A DNA stretch of 7,365 bases from Oscillospiraceae bacterium (GTDB taxonomy: Bacteria > Bacillota > Clostridia > Oscillospirales > Ruminococcaceae): assembly GCA_902363145.1 (NCBI GenBank), contig CABIZB010000017.1:1-7365 (forward strand), given 5' to 3'. Of this stretch, positions 1 to 5,323 are shown piece after piece. The notes below the pieces were generated by a model. That model was not told the DNA's origin. It did not search any database and saw only the letters and a list, made by a program, of their open reading frames with translations. Positions within the stretch are counted from its first letter, which is position 1; each line of letters starts with the position of its first letter. The position numbers were made by a program, and so were the translations under genes.

Positions 1-124
1 GAGCGGCCGCTCCATATAAATGACGGAGGGTTCCTTTACCACTGTTTCAAGCTTGTATTTTTCCGACAGCAAAGCGGAAACAACCTCCAACTGCACCCGG
101 CCCAAAAAAGAAAGAATGATCTCA
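1..124. repeat. Terminal direct repeat, left copy (circular overlap)
   Basis: These 124 bases recur exactly, in the same orientation, at 7242-7365. Joining the ends through this overlap restores one uninterrupted tet(W) frame of the normal length. The repeat is therefore almost certainly the overlap left when a circular molecule is written as a linear contig, not a biological duplication. A tandem head-to-tail array would look the same. Confidence 0.95.
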
Positions 125-1275
125 TGGGTGATGGAATCCACCTCGCAGCGCAAAAGCGGGTCAGTATCCGCAAGTTGCGTAAGAGCGTCCAGCAGCCGTT
201 CTCTTTGCGCTGCCGTTTTCGGCGCAATCGACGTCCGCAGCATGGGGAGGGGGTCCTCACGCCACCTTTTACGAGGGAGCCGGGTTGGGTCCCCTAATAC
301 ATCGTTTAACCTCACGCTGTCGCTGGGAAGGATAACAATTTCACCCGGATAAGCGGTGTCTGTCCGAACAATTTCCCCTTTGGATGGAATACGCATCTCT
401 GTGATTTTCAGCTTTTCTCTCCCGGCCAGGGCCACCGTATCCCGCAGGCGCAGCGTTCCGCTGTATAGCCGTAGATAGACACGCCGCTGGCCGCAATCTG
501 TATACTCCACCTTGAAAACGCTGCCGCATAGGGCGGCGCTCCCCTGTTCCCCAATCGGTTGGAACAGCCCTGTCACCGCATCCATCAACGGTTGAATGCC
601 AAGGCCCTTTTTGGCGCTGCCATAATAGACCGGGAACAGGGAGGCGTCTTGAACCCGCCGCTGTTCCTCCCGCACAAGTTTTTCCCGGCTGATTGGTTCT
701 CCTGCGATATACTTTTCCAATAATTTATCGTTATTTTCGATGACCGCATCCCATGCTTCTATGTCGGTATTTTCCTCCAGGACTATTTCCGGGGACAGCG
801 ACACCGTCTGCTTGATGATAATATCGGCGGAGAGCTTATCCCGAACAGACTGAACCACGCTCTGCAAATCAACGCCAGCCTGGTCGATCTTGTTGATAAA
901 GATAACGGTGGGAATGTTCATTTTCCGCAGGGCATGGAACAGAATACGGGTCTGGGCCTGCACGCCATCTTTAGCGGAGATCACCAAGATGGCCCCATCT
1001 AAAACAGCCAAAGAGCGGTACACCTCCGCCAAAAAATCCATGTGGCCGGGCGTATCCACAATGTTGACTTTACATCTGTGCCACTGGAAGGAAGTGACTG
1101 CCGCTTGAATGGTAATCCCACGCTGCCGCTCCAAAAACATGGTGTCCGTCCTCGTTGTCCCTTTTTCGACGCTCCCCGGTTCTGAAATGGCTCCGCTGGC
1201 ATATAGCAGGCTCTCCGTCAAGGTCGTCTTTCCAGCGTCTACATGGGCAAGAATTCCAATATTGATTATTTTCAT
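1..1275 (-). CDS. tet(W): Tetracycline resistance ribosomal protection protein Tet(W), N-terminal 425 residues (continues across the circle junction)
   Basis: Tet(W) is an EF-G-like GTPase that binds the 70S ribosome in the cytoplasm and removes tetracycline from the 30S A site. The GTPase motifs are visible: G1 AHVDAGKT (residues 10-17), G3 DTPGH (74-78) and G4 NKID (128-131). The frame is open from the ATG at 1275 to base 1 and continues at 7241 on the circle, ending at the TAA at 6597. The total is 639 aa, the full length of this family. I assign it to Tet(W), not Tet(O) or Tet(M), from recalled sequence, for example [18 protein letters not shown] near the N-terminus; the whole N-terminal part looks Tet(W)-like with no obvious mosaic break. 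The start is supported by GGGAGG 8 nt upstream. Expression is probably controlled by the attenuator leader at 1276-1600. Confidence 0.97.
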   Translation of the reverse strand, partial: MKIINIGILAHVDAGKTTLTESLLYASGAISEPGSVEKGTTRTDTMFLERQRGITIQAAVTSFQWHRCKVNIVDTPGHMDFLAEVYRSLAVLDGAILVISAKDGVQAQTRILFHALRKMNIPTVIFINKIDQAGVDLQSVVQSVRDKLSADIIIKQTVSLSPEIVLEENTDIEAWDAVIENNDKLLEKYIAGEPISREKLVREEQRRVQDASLFPVYYGSAKKGLGIQPLMDAVTGLFQPIGEQGSAALCGSVFKVEYTDCGQRRVYLRLYSGTLRLRDTVALAGREKLKITEMRIPSKGEIVRTDTAYPGEIVILPSDSVRLNDVLGDPTRLPRKRWREDPLPMLRTSIAPKTAAQRERLLDALTQLADTDPLLRCEVDSITHEIILSFLGRVQLEVVSALLSEKYKLETVVKEPSVIYMERPL

Positions 1276-1282
1276 GTGATTG

Positions 1283-1289
1283 TCCTCCC
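1283..1289 (-). promoter_or_regulatory. tet(W) ribosome binding site
   Basis: The minus strand reads GGGAGGA about 7-8 nt before the tet(W) ATG. This strong Shine-Dalgarno sequence fixes the start at 1275. A small stem, TGCCC-TTCG-GGGCA (1295-1308), with a stable TTCG loop lies just upstream, between the attenuator and the ribosome binding site. Confidence 0.85.
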
Positions 1290-1309
1290 TTTACTGCCCC
1301 GAAGGGCAT

Positions 1310-1346
1310 AAAAATCCCCAGCAGTAAAATACTTTTACCACTGGGG
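1310..1346 (-). terminator. tet(W) leader attenuator (intrinsic terminator)
   Basis: On the minus strand a 14-bp stem with two wobble pairs (CCCCAGTGGTAAAA pairing across a GTA loop with TTTTACTGCTGGGG) is followed directly by ATTTTTA. This is a typical Rho-independent terminator between the promoter and the tet(W) start. The stop codon of the 14-residue leader peptide lies in the 5' arm, so a ribosome at that stop would keep the terminator from folding. This matches the transcriptional attenuation model known for tet(M). Confidence 0.85.
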
Positions 1347-1379
1347 ATGATAATTTGCGGACATACACATATACAGCAT
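1335..1379 (-). CDS. tet(W) leader peptide, 14 residues
   Basis: A short ORF on the minus strand encodes MLYMCMSANYHPQW. It starts at 1379 and its TAA at 1337-1335 falls inside the 5' arm of the attenuator stem. The M-L-x-M-x-M beginning resembles the 28-residue leader peptide (orf12) upstream of tet(M) in Tn916, as I recall it. The likely role is in cis: ribosome position on this ORF, which depends on tetracycline, would decide between termination and read-through. The ribosome binding site is weak (AGGTG close to the ATG). The peptide itself probably has no separate function. Confidence 0.65.
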   Translation of the reverse strand: MLYMCMSANYHPQW

Positions 1380-1452
1380 ACACCTGTTTGTGATTGCTGT
1401 TTTTGGGGATATGTCAAAATTGATAAGGCAAAAGTATTCTTAAATTGGGTAC

Positions 1453-1480
1453 AAAAAACTAAGCCCCTACAAAAGGGACT
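1453..1480 (-). terminator. Upstream intrinsic terminator in the tet(W) leader
   Basis: The minus strand reads AGTCCCT, loop TTTGT, AGGGGCT, then TAG and six T residues: a 7-bp stem with one wobble pair and a U-run. It lies between the short MRQGILK ORF and the second leader ORF, so the tet(W) transcript passes two terminators in series. An upstream AAAGG near 1490 could pair with CCTTT of the stem as an antiterminator; that pairing is inference. Confidence 0.6.
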
Positions 1481-1516
1481 ATCATAATCCTTTGTTCCCA
1501 CTATTTGATTATAGTT

Positions 1517-1540
1517 TTATTTAAGAATACCTTGCCGCAT
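1517..1540 (-). CDS. Short leader ORF MRQGILK at the 5' end of the tet(W) transcript
   Basis: Seven codons (MRQGILK) and a TAA follow a strong AAGGAG ribosome binding site at about 1549-1554, placed 8-9 nt before the ATG. It is the first translatable ORF after the promoter. The same short stretch occurs, as I recall, in leaders of other ribosomal protection genes such as tet(M) and tet(O). It may couple translation to the first terminator at 1453-1480. Part of the ORF is also in an imperfect inverted repeat with 1428-1445 (ATTCTTAAA-type arms), giving a possible alternative fold. Confidence 0.5.
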   Translation of the reverse strand: MRQGILK

Positions 1541-1568
1541 ATTTTTTACTCCTTTTCTGGATTAAATC

Positions 1569-1597
1569 ATTATATCACATCAGTTTTAGGAAAGCAA
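1569..1597 (-). promoter_or_regulatory. tet(W) promoter
   Basis: The minus strand carries TTGCTT (plus 1592-1597), a 17-bp spacer, and TATAAT (plus 1569-1574) preceded by TG, an extended -10. Transcription would start near 1562, giving a leader of about 290 nt before the tet(W) ATG. The exact consensus -10 and ideal spacing make this a strong vegetative promoter call. Confidence 0.85.
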
Positions 1598-1628
1598 GTA
1601 CCTAAAAGAAATTTTTCTTCCCCTTACC

Positions 1629-1664
1629 CGCCCCGAAAACGCCTTGTAGGGCGTTTCTGGGGCG
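1629..1664. terminator. Stem-loop just after the rep stop codon
   Basis: CGCCCC...ACGCC pairs with GGCGT...GGGGCG around a TTGTAG loop, with one mismatch and one wobble pair inside the stem. It starts 2 bp beyond the rep TAA (1668-1666). There is no clear U-run on the rep strand, so it may be an mRNA-stabilising or inefficient terminator hairpin that separates rep from the tet(W) promoter. Confidence 0.5.
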
Positions 1665-1665
1665 T

Positions 1666-3117
1666 TTACAGCCCTTTCTTAAATTCCTCCACCAACAGAT
1701 CGCTCAAAGCCTGTGATGGGCGTATTTTGACCGTTATATGCCCCTCCGGTACGGTGTCCCACCATTTGCGGATCGTTTTCGGATCAAGTCCGGTGTCCCT
1801 ATGACAATCGGCCTTGCGTCCCTCTGGATGCTCCTGCCGCCACGCATAGACTTGCGCTTTCTTTTCTTCTGCCCCTTTTCTTCTCCATGTGCCGCCAGGA
1901 TAATCCACTTCCTGCACCGCCCTTGCTCTTTTCAAATGCTCTTTCTGTGATCTACCATTCCTCTTGTTGCGCTCGATGCGAACATCGGTCAGAGCTTCAA
2001 TATCGGAAATCGTGAAATTGTAATACTCCTTGTCGTAGGCTTCCAGCGCACTCCGTATATCTTCCTCGGTCAATGCGTTCTCATGCTTCACCATCTGCAG
2101 ATCATCAAAAGCCTCTTTCATATCCTGCCGGAGCTGCTGCTTCGACACACCGCATTTGTAAGCATAGATAGCAAGGCACATCAAAAAGAAATACCGATGC
2201 CCGCCCTTTATCTCTCCGATCTGCCGCAGCCACCAATGGTAGAGCGCATACGGATCATCACCATGCACCTTTCCGGCAATATCCCACTTCTTGCGTCCTT
2301 TCTCGCCTCTCACAACAACACGCTCATACCACTCCGGATATGCCTCCCTCGCCTCAGCTCGTGTCATTTTGGATGGGCTGAAAGGCTTATTGACATCCAC
2401 CCTGTTTTCTGGCTTTGCGTAGGCGTTCAGATAATCCAGCGTTACCCGTTCTCCGGTACGGAAAGCGACCAGCTCCGTCCCATGCTTGTCATTGATGCTG
2501 CCCACCATGCGGAAGCTCTGATTGATGGATTGATACTGGATCGCCTTGACCTGCGAAGTGCTGCCATACTCCCATAGCCGGAAAGTGAGGTCATATTTCA
2601 GACTTTTAAGCTGAATTTTTATATTCGGGTATAGGTCAATCGGCTGCTGGAAAACATAGTAGATATGCAGCCCTGTCCCCGACAGAACAAGGAAAGTCGG
2701 CATCGGCAACCGGCGCACTCGCTCCGAATCGCCGCCAAAGCGCAGAAAGAGGTTGCGCAGCTCGGCAAGACCTACGCCATCCAGATCGAAGATCAGAGCA
2801 TACATCCGCTGGGCGTTCTCCAGCCTGTTCTCCTTTCTGCGATATGCAAGACTGCTGCACAAAGTAAGGCTGTTCCCCTCGACAAACTCCATGTAATCCT
2901 GTTCCCATGTGTCGTTATACATCTTCCTGCGCCGGAGCTTCTTATCCTCGCTCTGTTCGTCCCGATACAGATACACAGCGTTCGGATGGGAAAAATCCGT
3001 GTGCCGTTCTCCGGAGTTCTCATTGTCCGGAAACAGCTCTTTATAAAACTCATAGCCTCCGACCTCCGGATATTGTGCGCTCAAATACTCGTAGCAGCCT
3101 CGATAATTCTCGGTCAT
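1666..3117 (-). CDS. Plasmid replication protein of the archaeo-eukaryotic primase type
   Basis: The 483-aa product has the marks of an archaeo-eukaryotic primase (AEP/PrimPol) catalytic core. These are DLD (111-113) after a hydrophobic strand as metal-binding motif I, SGTGLHIYY (146-154) as the sGxGxH motif II, and SFRMVGSIND (201-210) in the motif III region. Residues about 304-360 (GHRYFFLMCLAIYAYKCGVS and following helices) resemble a PriCT-like helical domain. Residues about 425-455 (KADCHRDTGLDPKTIRKWW) look like a C-terminal helix-turn-helix. Primase, PriCT and DNA-binding domains in this order recall ColE2-type Rep proteins, which prime their own origin. No other replication gene is present, so I infer this is the initiator. 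The start is supported by GAGGTGG 4 nt upstream of the ATG. A 360-nt structured leader precedes it. The family is confident; the exact mechanism is inference. Confidence 0.75.
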   Translation of the reverse strand: MTENYRGCYEYLSAQYPEVGGYEFYKELFPDNENSGERHTDFSHPNAVYLYRDEQSEDKKLRRRKMYNDTWEQDYMEFVEGNSLTLCSSLAYRRKENRLENAQRMYALIFDLDGVGLAELRNLFLRFGGDSERVRRLPMPTFLVLSGTGLHIYYVFQQPIDLYPNIKIQLKSLKYDLTFRLWEYGSTSQVKAIQYQSINQSFRMVGSINDKHGTELVAFRTGERVTLDYLNAYAKPENRVDVNKPFSPSKMTRAEAREAYPEWYERVVVRGEKGRKKWDIAGKVHGDDPYALYHWWLRQIGEIKGGHRYFFLMCLAIYAYKCGVSKQQLRQDMKEAFDDLQMVKHENALTEEDIRSALEAYDKEYYNFTISDIEALTDVRIERNKRNGRSQKEHLKRARAVQEVDYPGGTWRRKGAEEKKAQVYAWRQEHPEGRKADCHRDTGLDPKTIRKWWDTVPEGHITVKIRPSQALSDLLVEEFKKGL

Positions 3118-3187
3118 ATTACCACCTCACAAAAGAAAAAGTACCAAAAAGAAAATCCGCTGCGGCGGGGATCGCCTGCGGGCGGGA

Positions 3188-3261
3188 AGGGGGAAAAGGG
3201 GGAGCAAAAGAGCGGCGGCTACGCCGCCTTAAAGAGAAAGTCACCTCCCCCTTTTCCCCCT
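3188..3261. repeat. Perfect 17-bp inverted repeat with inner hairpin in the rep leader
   Basis: AGGGGGAAAAGGGGGAG (3188-3204) is the exact reverse complement of 3245-3261. Inside it lies GGCGGC-TAC-GCCGCC (3214-3228). On the rep strand the inner stem is followed by GCTCTTTTG, so it could act as a weak terminator in the rep mRNA leader. A third C-run/T4/C-run tract lies at 3372-3387. The outer and inner stems could be alternative folds of the leader or a cruciform at the replication origin. Confidence 0.6.
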
Positions 3262-3285
3262 CGCTGCGGGGCATTGAAAGTGCCG

Positions 3286-3348
3286 CCACTATGGAAAACC
3301 CGATGGGTTTACCACAGTGGCTTGGAAAACCTCTAACGAGGTTTACCA
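3286..3348. repeat. Twin covarying hairpins upstream of rep (candidate origin or Rep-binding elements)
   Basis: Two tandem units share TGG-A-AAACC ... GGTTT-A-CCACA. Unit 1 (3292-3314) has stem AAACCC/GGGTTT with loop GAT. Unit 2 (3323-3348) has AAACCTC/GAGGTTT with loop TAAC. Both keep an A-A mismatch and an outer TGG/CCA pairing. Unit 1 is extended by CCACT (3286-3290) pairing with AGTGG (3316-3320). The stem centres differ between units but stay complementary, which points to selection for the fold. They lie about 170-230 bp before the rep start. Function is inferred: origin or replication control. Confidence 0.6.
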
Positions 3349-3483
3349 CACTTCCAACACCCCTCCGCTCACCCCCCTTTTCCCCTCCGACTTTCTCCCT
3401 TTCAGAGAGAAAAAATATAGGTTGGGAGTACCCTTACAGGGGGCTTAGATTATCAATACAGCAATTCCCTATTTTCAGTTGTT

Positions 3484-3512
3484 ATTATAGCCTGTCCGAA
3501 AGAGATTTTCAA
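3484..3512 (-). promoter_or_regulatory. Probable rep promoter
   Basis: The minus strand reads TTGAAA (plus 3507-3512), 17 bp, TATAAT (plus 3484-3489). The -35 has one mismatch to consensus and the -10 is perfect. It starts transcription about 360 nt upstream of rep. It sits inside the inverted repeat 3489-3528: one arm fills the spacer next to the -10 and the other lies just upstream of the -35. Confidence 0.75.
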
Positions 3513-3528
3513 GCCCTCCGGACAGGCT
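3489..3528. repeat. 10-bp inverted repeat between mob and the rep promoter (terminator or operator)
   Basis: AGCCTGTCCG (3489-3498) and CGGACAGGCT (3519-3528) are perfect reverse complements with a 20-nt loop. The repeat begins 4 bp after the mob TAA (3535-3533). As RNA from mob it would form a terminator-like stem, but no U-run follows on that strand; on the plus strand TTCTTTTA follows. Because the arms bracket the rep -35 and abut the -10, it could also be an operator. Confidence 0.6.
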
Positions 3529-3532
3529 TCTT

Positions 3533-4780
3533 TTACAGCTCCATGCCGCCCATTCCTCGCTGGTGCTGCTGTTGCTCCTGCTGCTGTCCAATCTCCGGAT
3601 CGGGCAGCAGCTCCCTCGCCTTTTCAAGCAGAGGACGCAGACGCTCCGGCAAGTGTTCTTCCAAGAAGTCCAGCATCCGACCGATGCCGTCCGTCAGACG
3701 CTCGGTGAAGCTGCGTTCCTCCTGCAGCTCGGATTGCAGATAATAGTTTTCATCGCGCAGCCTCCGGTTTTCCTGTTCAAGCCTCTGCTGCCGCTGCGCT
3801 TCTTCCAGCCGCTTCTTCATGGACGGCACCTGTGACCGCAGACGGGTGTTTTCCTCCGTCAGCTCCTGTACCTTGTGCCGATCCGTCACGCTGCGCAGTG
3901 CCATTTTCTTTAGCTGCTCGACCTGATCCACCGTCACGCCCTTTACTGCCCCTGTGAGCGTCTTTTCCGGCTGAATATCATGCAGGGGTGCATTTACCCT
4001 GTCAGCCTCCTTTAAGAGCCGCACAGTGCCTTTCAGAGCGTCCCGCTGCCGTTCCAGCTCAGCAACCTCCCGCTCTACTGCCGCTGTCTGCTGCTGCACC
4101 GCTTCCAGCCTCGCAGCCGCTTCCTTGAACTGCGGCAAGTCCATGTGCGGTCTGTTCGTGCCGAGAGAGATAATTTCAAAATCGTGCCGCTGGGCGATCT
4201 CCGTCAGAGCTTCTTTCTCCCGTTCCATCCACGCCGCCCATTCGGTCTGCTTTCTGCCGACACCGACAAACCCCTGCTGCTTCAATGCCTGTTTCATAGA
4301 TACCCTTGTAGAAAGTCCTCTTGACTGCTCCGTTGCCACAGGGATAAAATCGACATGGAGATGGGGCGTTGCCTCGTCCATGTGCAGCACCATATTGAAC
4401 ACCCGCAGATGGGGGTTGCGTTCTGCAAAAGACTCCGCAAAATCTTTCAGAGCTGCCGCCGCCCGTTCTCCGTCCGGCGTACCGCACCCACAGTCGCTCA
4501 TGTTGCCGATCTGGAAGATCGCTTCATGGAACAGCTTTTCCTGTTTACTCTGCCGGATATGCTCATAGTAGTCCGGTATCTTATCTCTCGTTTTGGTTTT
4601 CTTTGCGTTGTAGGCTGCGAGAGCTTCATCAAAGACCATATGATAGACCTGCTTCAGATCCTCGTTGCAGAAAACAATGTTCTGCTCCGTCCGGCTCCGG
4701 TCTACATTCGCCGCTGAGAAGCTGCGGTTGTTGTGCCGGATGCTCCCTGCACCTGTCATACCCGAAATCGTAACTCCCAT
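3533..4780 (-). CDS. mobV: MobV-family relaxase (Mob/Pre)
   Basis: The 415-aa product is a plasmid mobilization relaxase of the Mob_Pre (MobV) family, which nicks one strand at oriT and pilots it during conjugative transfer driven by a helper element. Motif I is RHNNRSFSAANVD (15-27) with His16; in MobM of pMV158 the equivalent HNxR histidine is the nucleophile. The metal-binding motif III is HMDEATPHLH (133-142). From about 212 to 375 the protein is a charged coiled coil, followed by a Gln-rich tail (389-396), as is usual for the C-terminal half of the family. The length is typical. The ATG is preceded by AAAGGGGG at suitable spacing. An extended -10 promoter (4817-4845) and an inverted-repeat array lie directly upstream, where MobV plasmids carry oriT. 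No conjugative pilus genes are present, so the plasmid is mobilizable only. Confidence 0.93.
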   Translation of the reverse strand: MGVTISGMTGAGSIRHNNRSFSAANVDRSRTEQNIVFCNEDLKQVYHMVFDEALAAYNAKKTKTRDKIPDYYEHIRQSKQEKLFHEAIFQIGNMSDCGCGTPDGERAAAALKDFAESFAERNPHLRVFNMVLHMDEATPHLHVDFIPVATEQSRGLSTRVSMKQALKQQGFVGVGRKQTEWAAWMEREKEALTEIAQRHDFEIISLGTNRPHMDLPQFKEAAARLEAVQQQTAAVEREVAELERQRDALKGTVRLLKEADRVNAPLHDIQPEKTLTGAVKGVTVDQVEQLKKMALRSVTDRHKVQELTEENTRLRSQVPSMKKRLEEAQRQQRLEQENRRLRDENYYLQSELQEERSFTERLTDGIGRMLDFLEEHLPERLRPLLEKARELLPDPEIGQQQEQQQHQRGMGGMEL

Positions 4781-4816
4781 AAAATCGCCCCCTTTCCGCT
4801 TATTCTTCCGTCCTCT

Positions 4817-4845
4817 ATTTTATCATAAATTTCCGCTAAAAACAA
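4817..4845 (-). promoter_or_regulatory. mob promoter
   Basis: The minus strand reads TTGTTT (plus 4840-4845), 17 bp, TAAAAT (plus 4817-4822), with TG one base before the -10 (extended -10). It lies 37 bp from the mob ATG and 7 bp from a perfect 10-bp inverted repeat (4853-4876), so relaxase binding at oriT could repress its own promoter, as known for pMV158 MobM. Confidence 0.7.
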
Positions 4846-4852
4846 CCTCTTT

Positions 4853-4932
4853 GTTACTTTCTGGTGAGAAAGTAACGCAAAAGCACTTTCACACCGCCAC
4901 CCCATCGGTGCAGCGGTGTGAAAGTGCTTTGC
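4853..4932. other. Candidate oriT: two adjacent inverted repeats upstream of mob
   Basis: The first repeat is perfect: GTTACTTTCT-GGTG-AGAAAGTAAC (4853-4876). The second follows at once: 4877-4897 (beginning GCAAAAGCACTTTCACACC) pairs with 4913-4932, with 20 matching bases and one extra A. Its 15-nt loop contains an inner CACC/GGTG pairing. The position directly upstream of a MobV gene and the hairpin architecture are what is expected of oriT. I cannot identify the nick site and do not see the pMV158 core. Confidence 0.6.
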
Positions 4933-5010
4933 GCCCCTAAAGGGGAGGGGTTGCCGGAGCTGCTTCACTGCCGGCTCGTGCCTGCTGCTCTGCCAGCTCC
5001 GGAGGGGCGC
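4931..5010. repeat. Split inverted repeat next to the oriT candidate
   Basis: GCGCCCCT (4931-4938) pairs with AGGGGCGC (5003-5010), and CCGGAGCTG (4954-4962) with CAGCTCCGG (4994-5002), giving a 17-bp stem interrupted on one side by a 15-nt bulge. A small hairpin CCGTC-TGCG-GACGG follows at 5019-5032. The block is non-coding and very GC-rich. It may be part of oriT, a single-strand origin, or a terminator for the upstream zinc-ribbon transcript; the sequence does not decide. Confidence 0.5.
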
Positions 5011-5066
5011 TGCCCCTGCCGTCTGCGGACGGCTCCCCGACCTTCATCCCACCGATAAACTGAAAT

Positions 5067-5285
5067 TTAATACTCAATGACAATTTTCTTGCACTTCTCG
5101 CAGAGCCAAGCCTCCGCAGACGCTCCACCAAAAGGTCCACCGATTGACTTTTCATTGAGTTTGATTGACTTGCCCCCACCAATGTTGAGGGCCGCAATAA
5201 CTCGTTCTTTTTCGCTCCAATAGACACCATCTCTGCATTGAATACAACCAAGTTGCATTTCTTCACCACAATACGGACATTTCAT
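5067..5285 (-). CDS. Small zinc-ribbon protein (DUF6487/PF20097-like)
   Basis: The 72-aa product has paired CxxC motifs at both ends: CPYC (3-6) and CEKC (62-65). An extra CIQC lies at 14-17. The pattern (CPYCGEEM, a Trp after the first ribbon half, and CxxCKKIVIEY at the C-terminus) fits small zinc-ribbon proteins of Firmicutes of unknown function; I recall them as PF20097. I chose the ATG at 5285 because AGGGG lies 8 nt upstream; a GTG at 5294 would add three residues but overlaps that ribosome binding site. It starts 38 bp after the par-like gene and is probably in the same transcript. It has no known role in plasmid biology and may be cargo. Confidence 0.8.
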   Translation of the reverse strand: MKCPYCGEEMQLGCIQCRDGVYWSEKERVIAALNIGGGKSIKLNEKSIGGPFGGASAEAWLCEKCKKIVIEY

Positions 5286-5323
5286 TTTAATCACCCCTAC
5301 AAATTCCCGATTTGTCGTTCTGT

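Larger units (their letters stand above)
3118..3532 (-). other. Non-coding rep leader and probable replication control/origin region
   Basis: This 415-bp gap between mob and rep has no convincing gene. It holds the rep promoter (3484-3512), C/G-rich inverted repeats (3188-3261), twin hairpins (3286-3348) and an A-rich stretch just before rep (AAAAAGTACCAAAAAG at about 3131-3146). The long, highly folded leader on a replication gene is typical of copy-number-controlled plasmids, so the replication origin probably lies here. That placement is inference. Confidence 0.5.

Noticed and set aside
3..10. NotI site GCGGCCGC at the very start of the window
   Set aside because: It occurs naturally in tet(W) codons (ERPL) and appears twice only because of the terminal overlap. 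There is no sign of a cloning junction.
1070..1501. 143-codon minus-strand ORF covering the tet(W) leader and gene start
   Set aside because: It reads through the terminators and then out of frame over tet(W). It is open by chance.
3119..3349. 76-codon minus-strand ORF in the mob-rep gap
   Set aside because: It is low-complexity, runs through the hairpins and inverted repeats, and has no clear ribosome binding site or recognisable domain.
2665..3743. Long plus-strand ORFs opposite rep, the leader and mob
   Set aside because: They mirror confident minus-strand genes, are rich in Ser, Arg and Pro as expected of antisense frames, and lack credible start signals.
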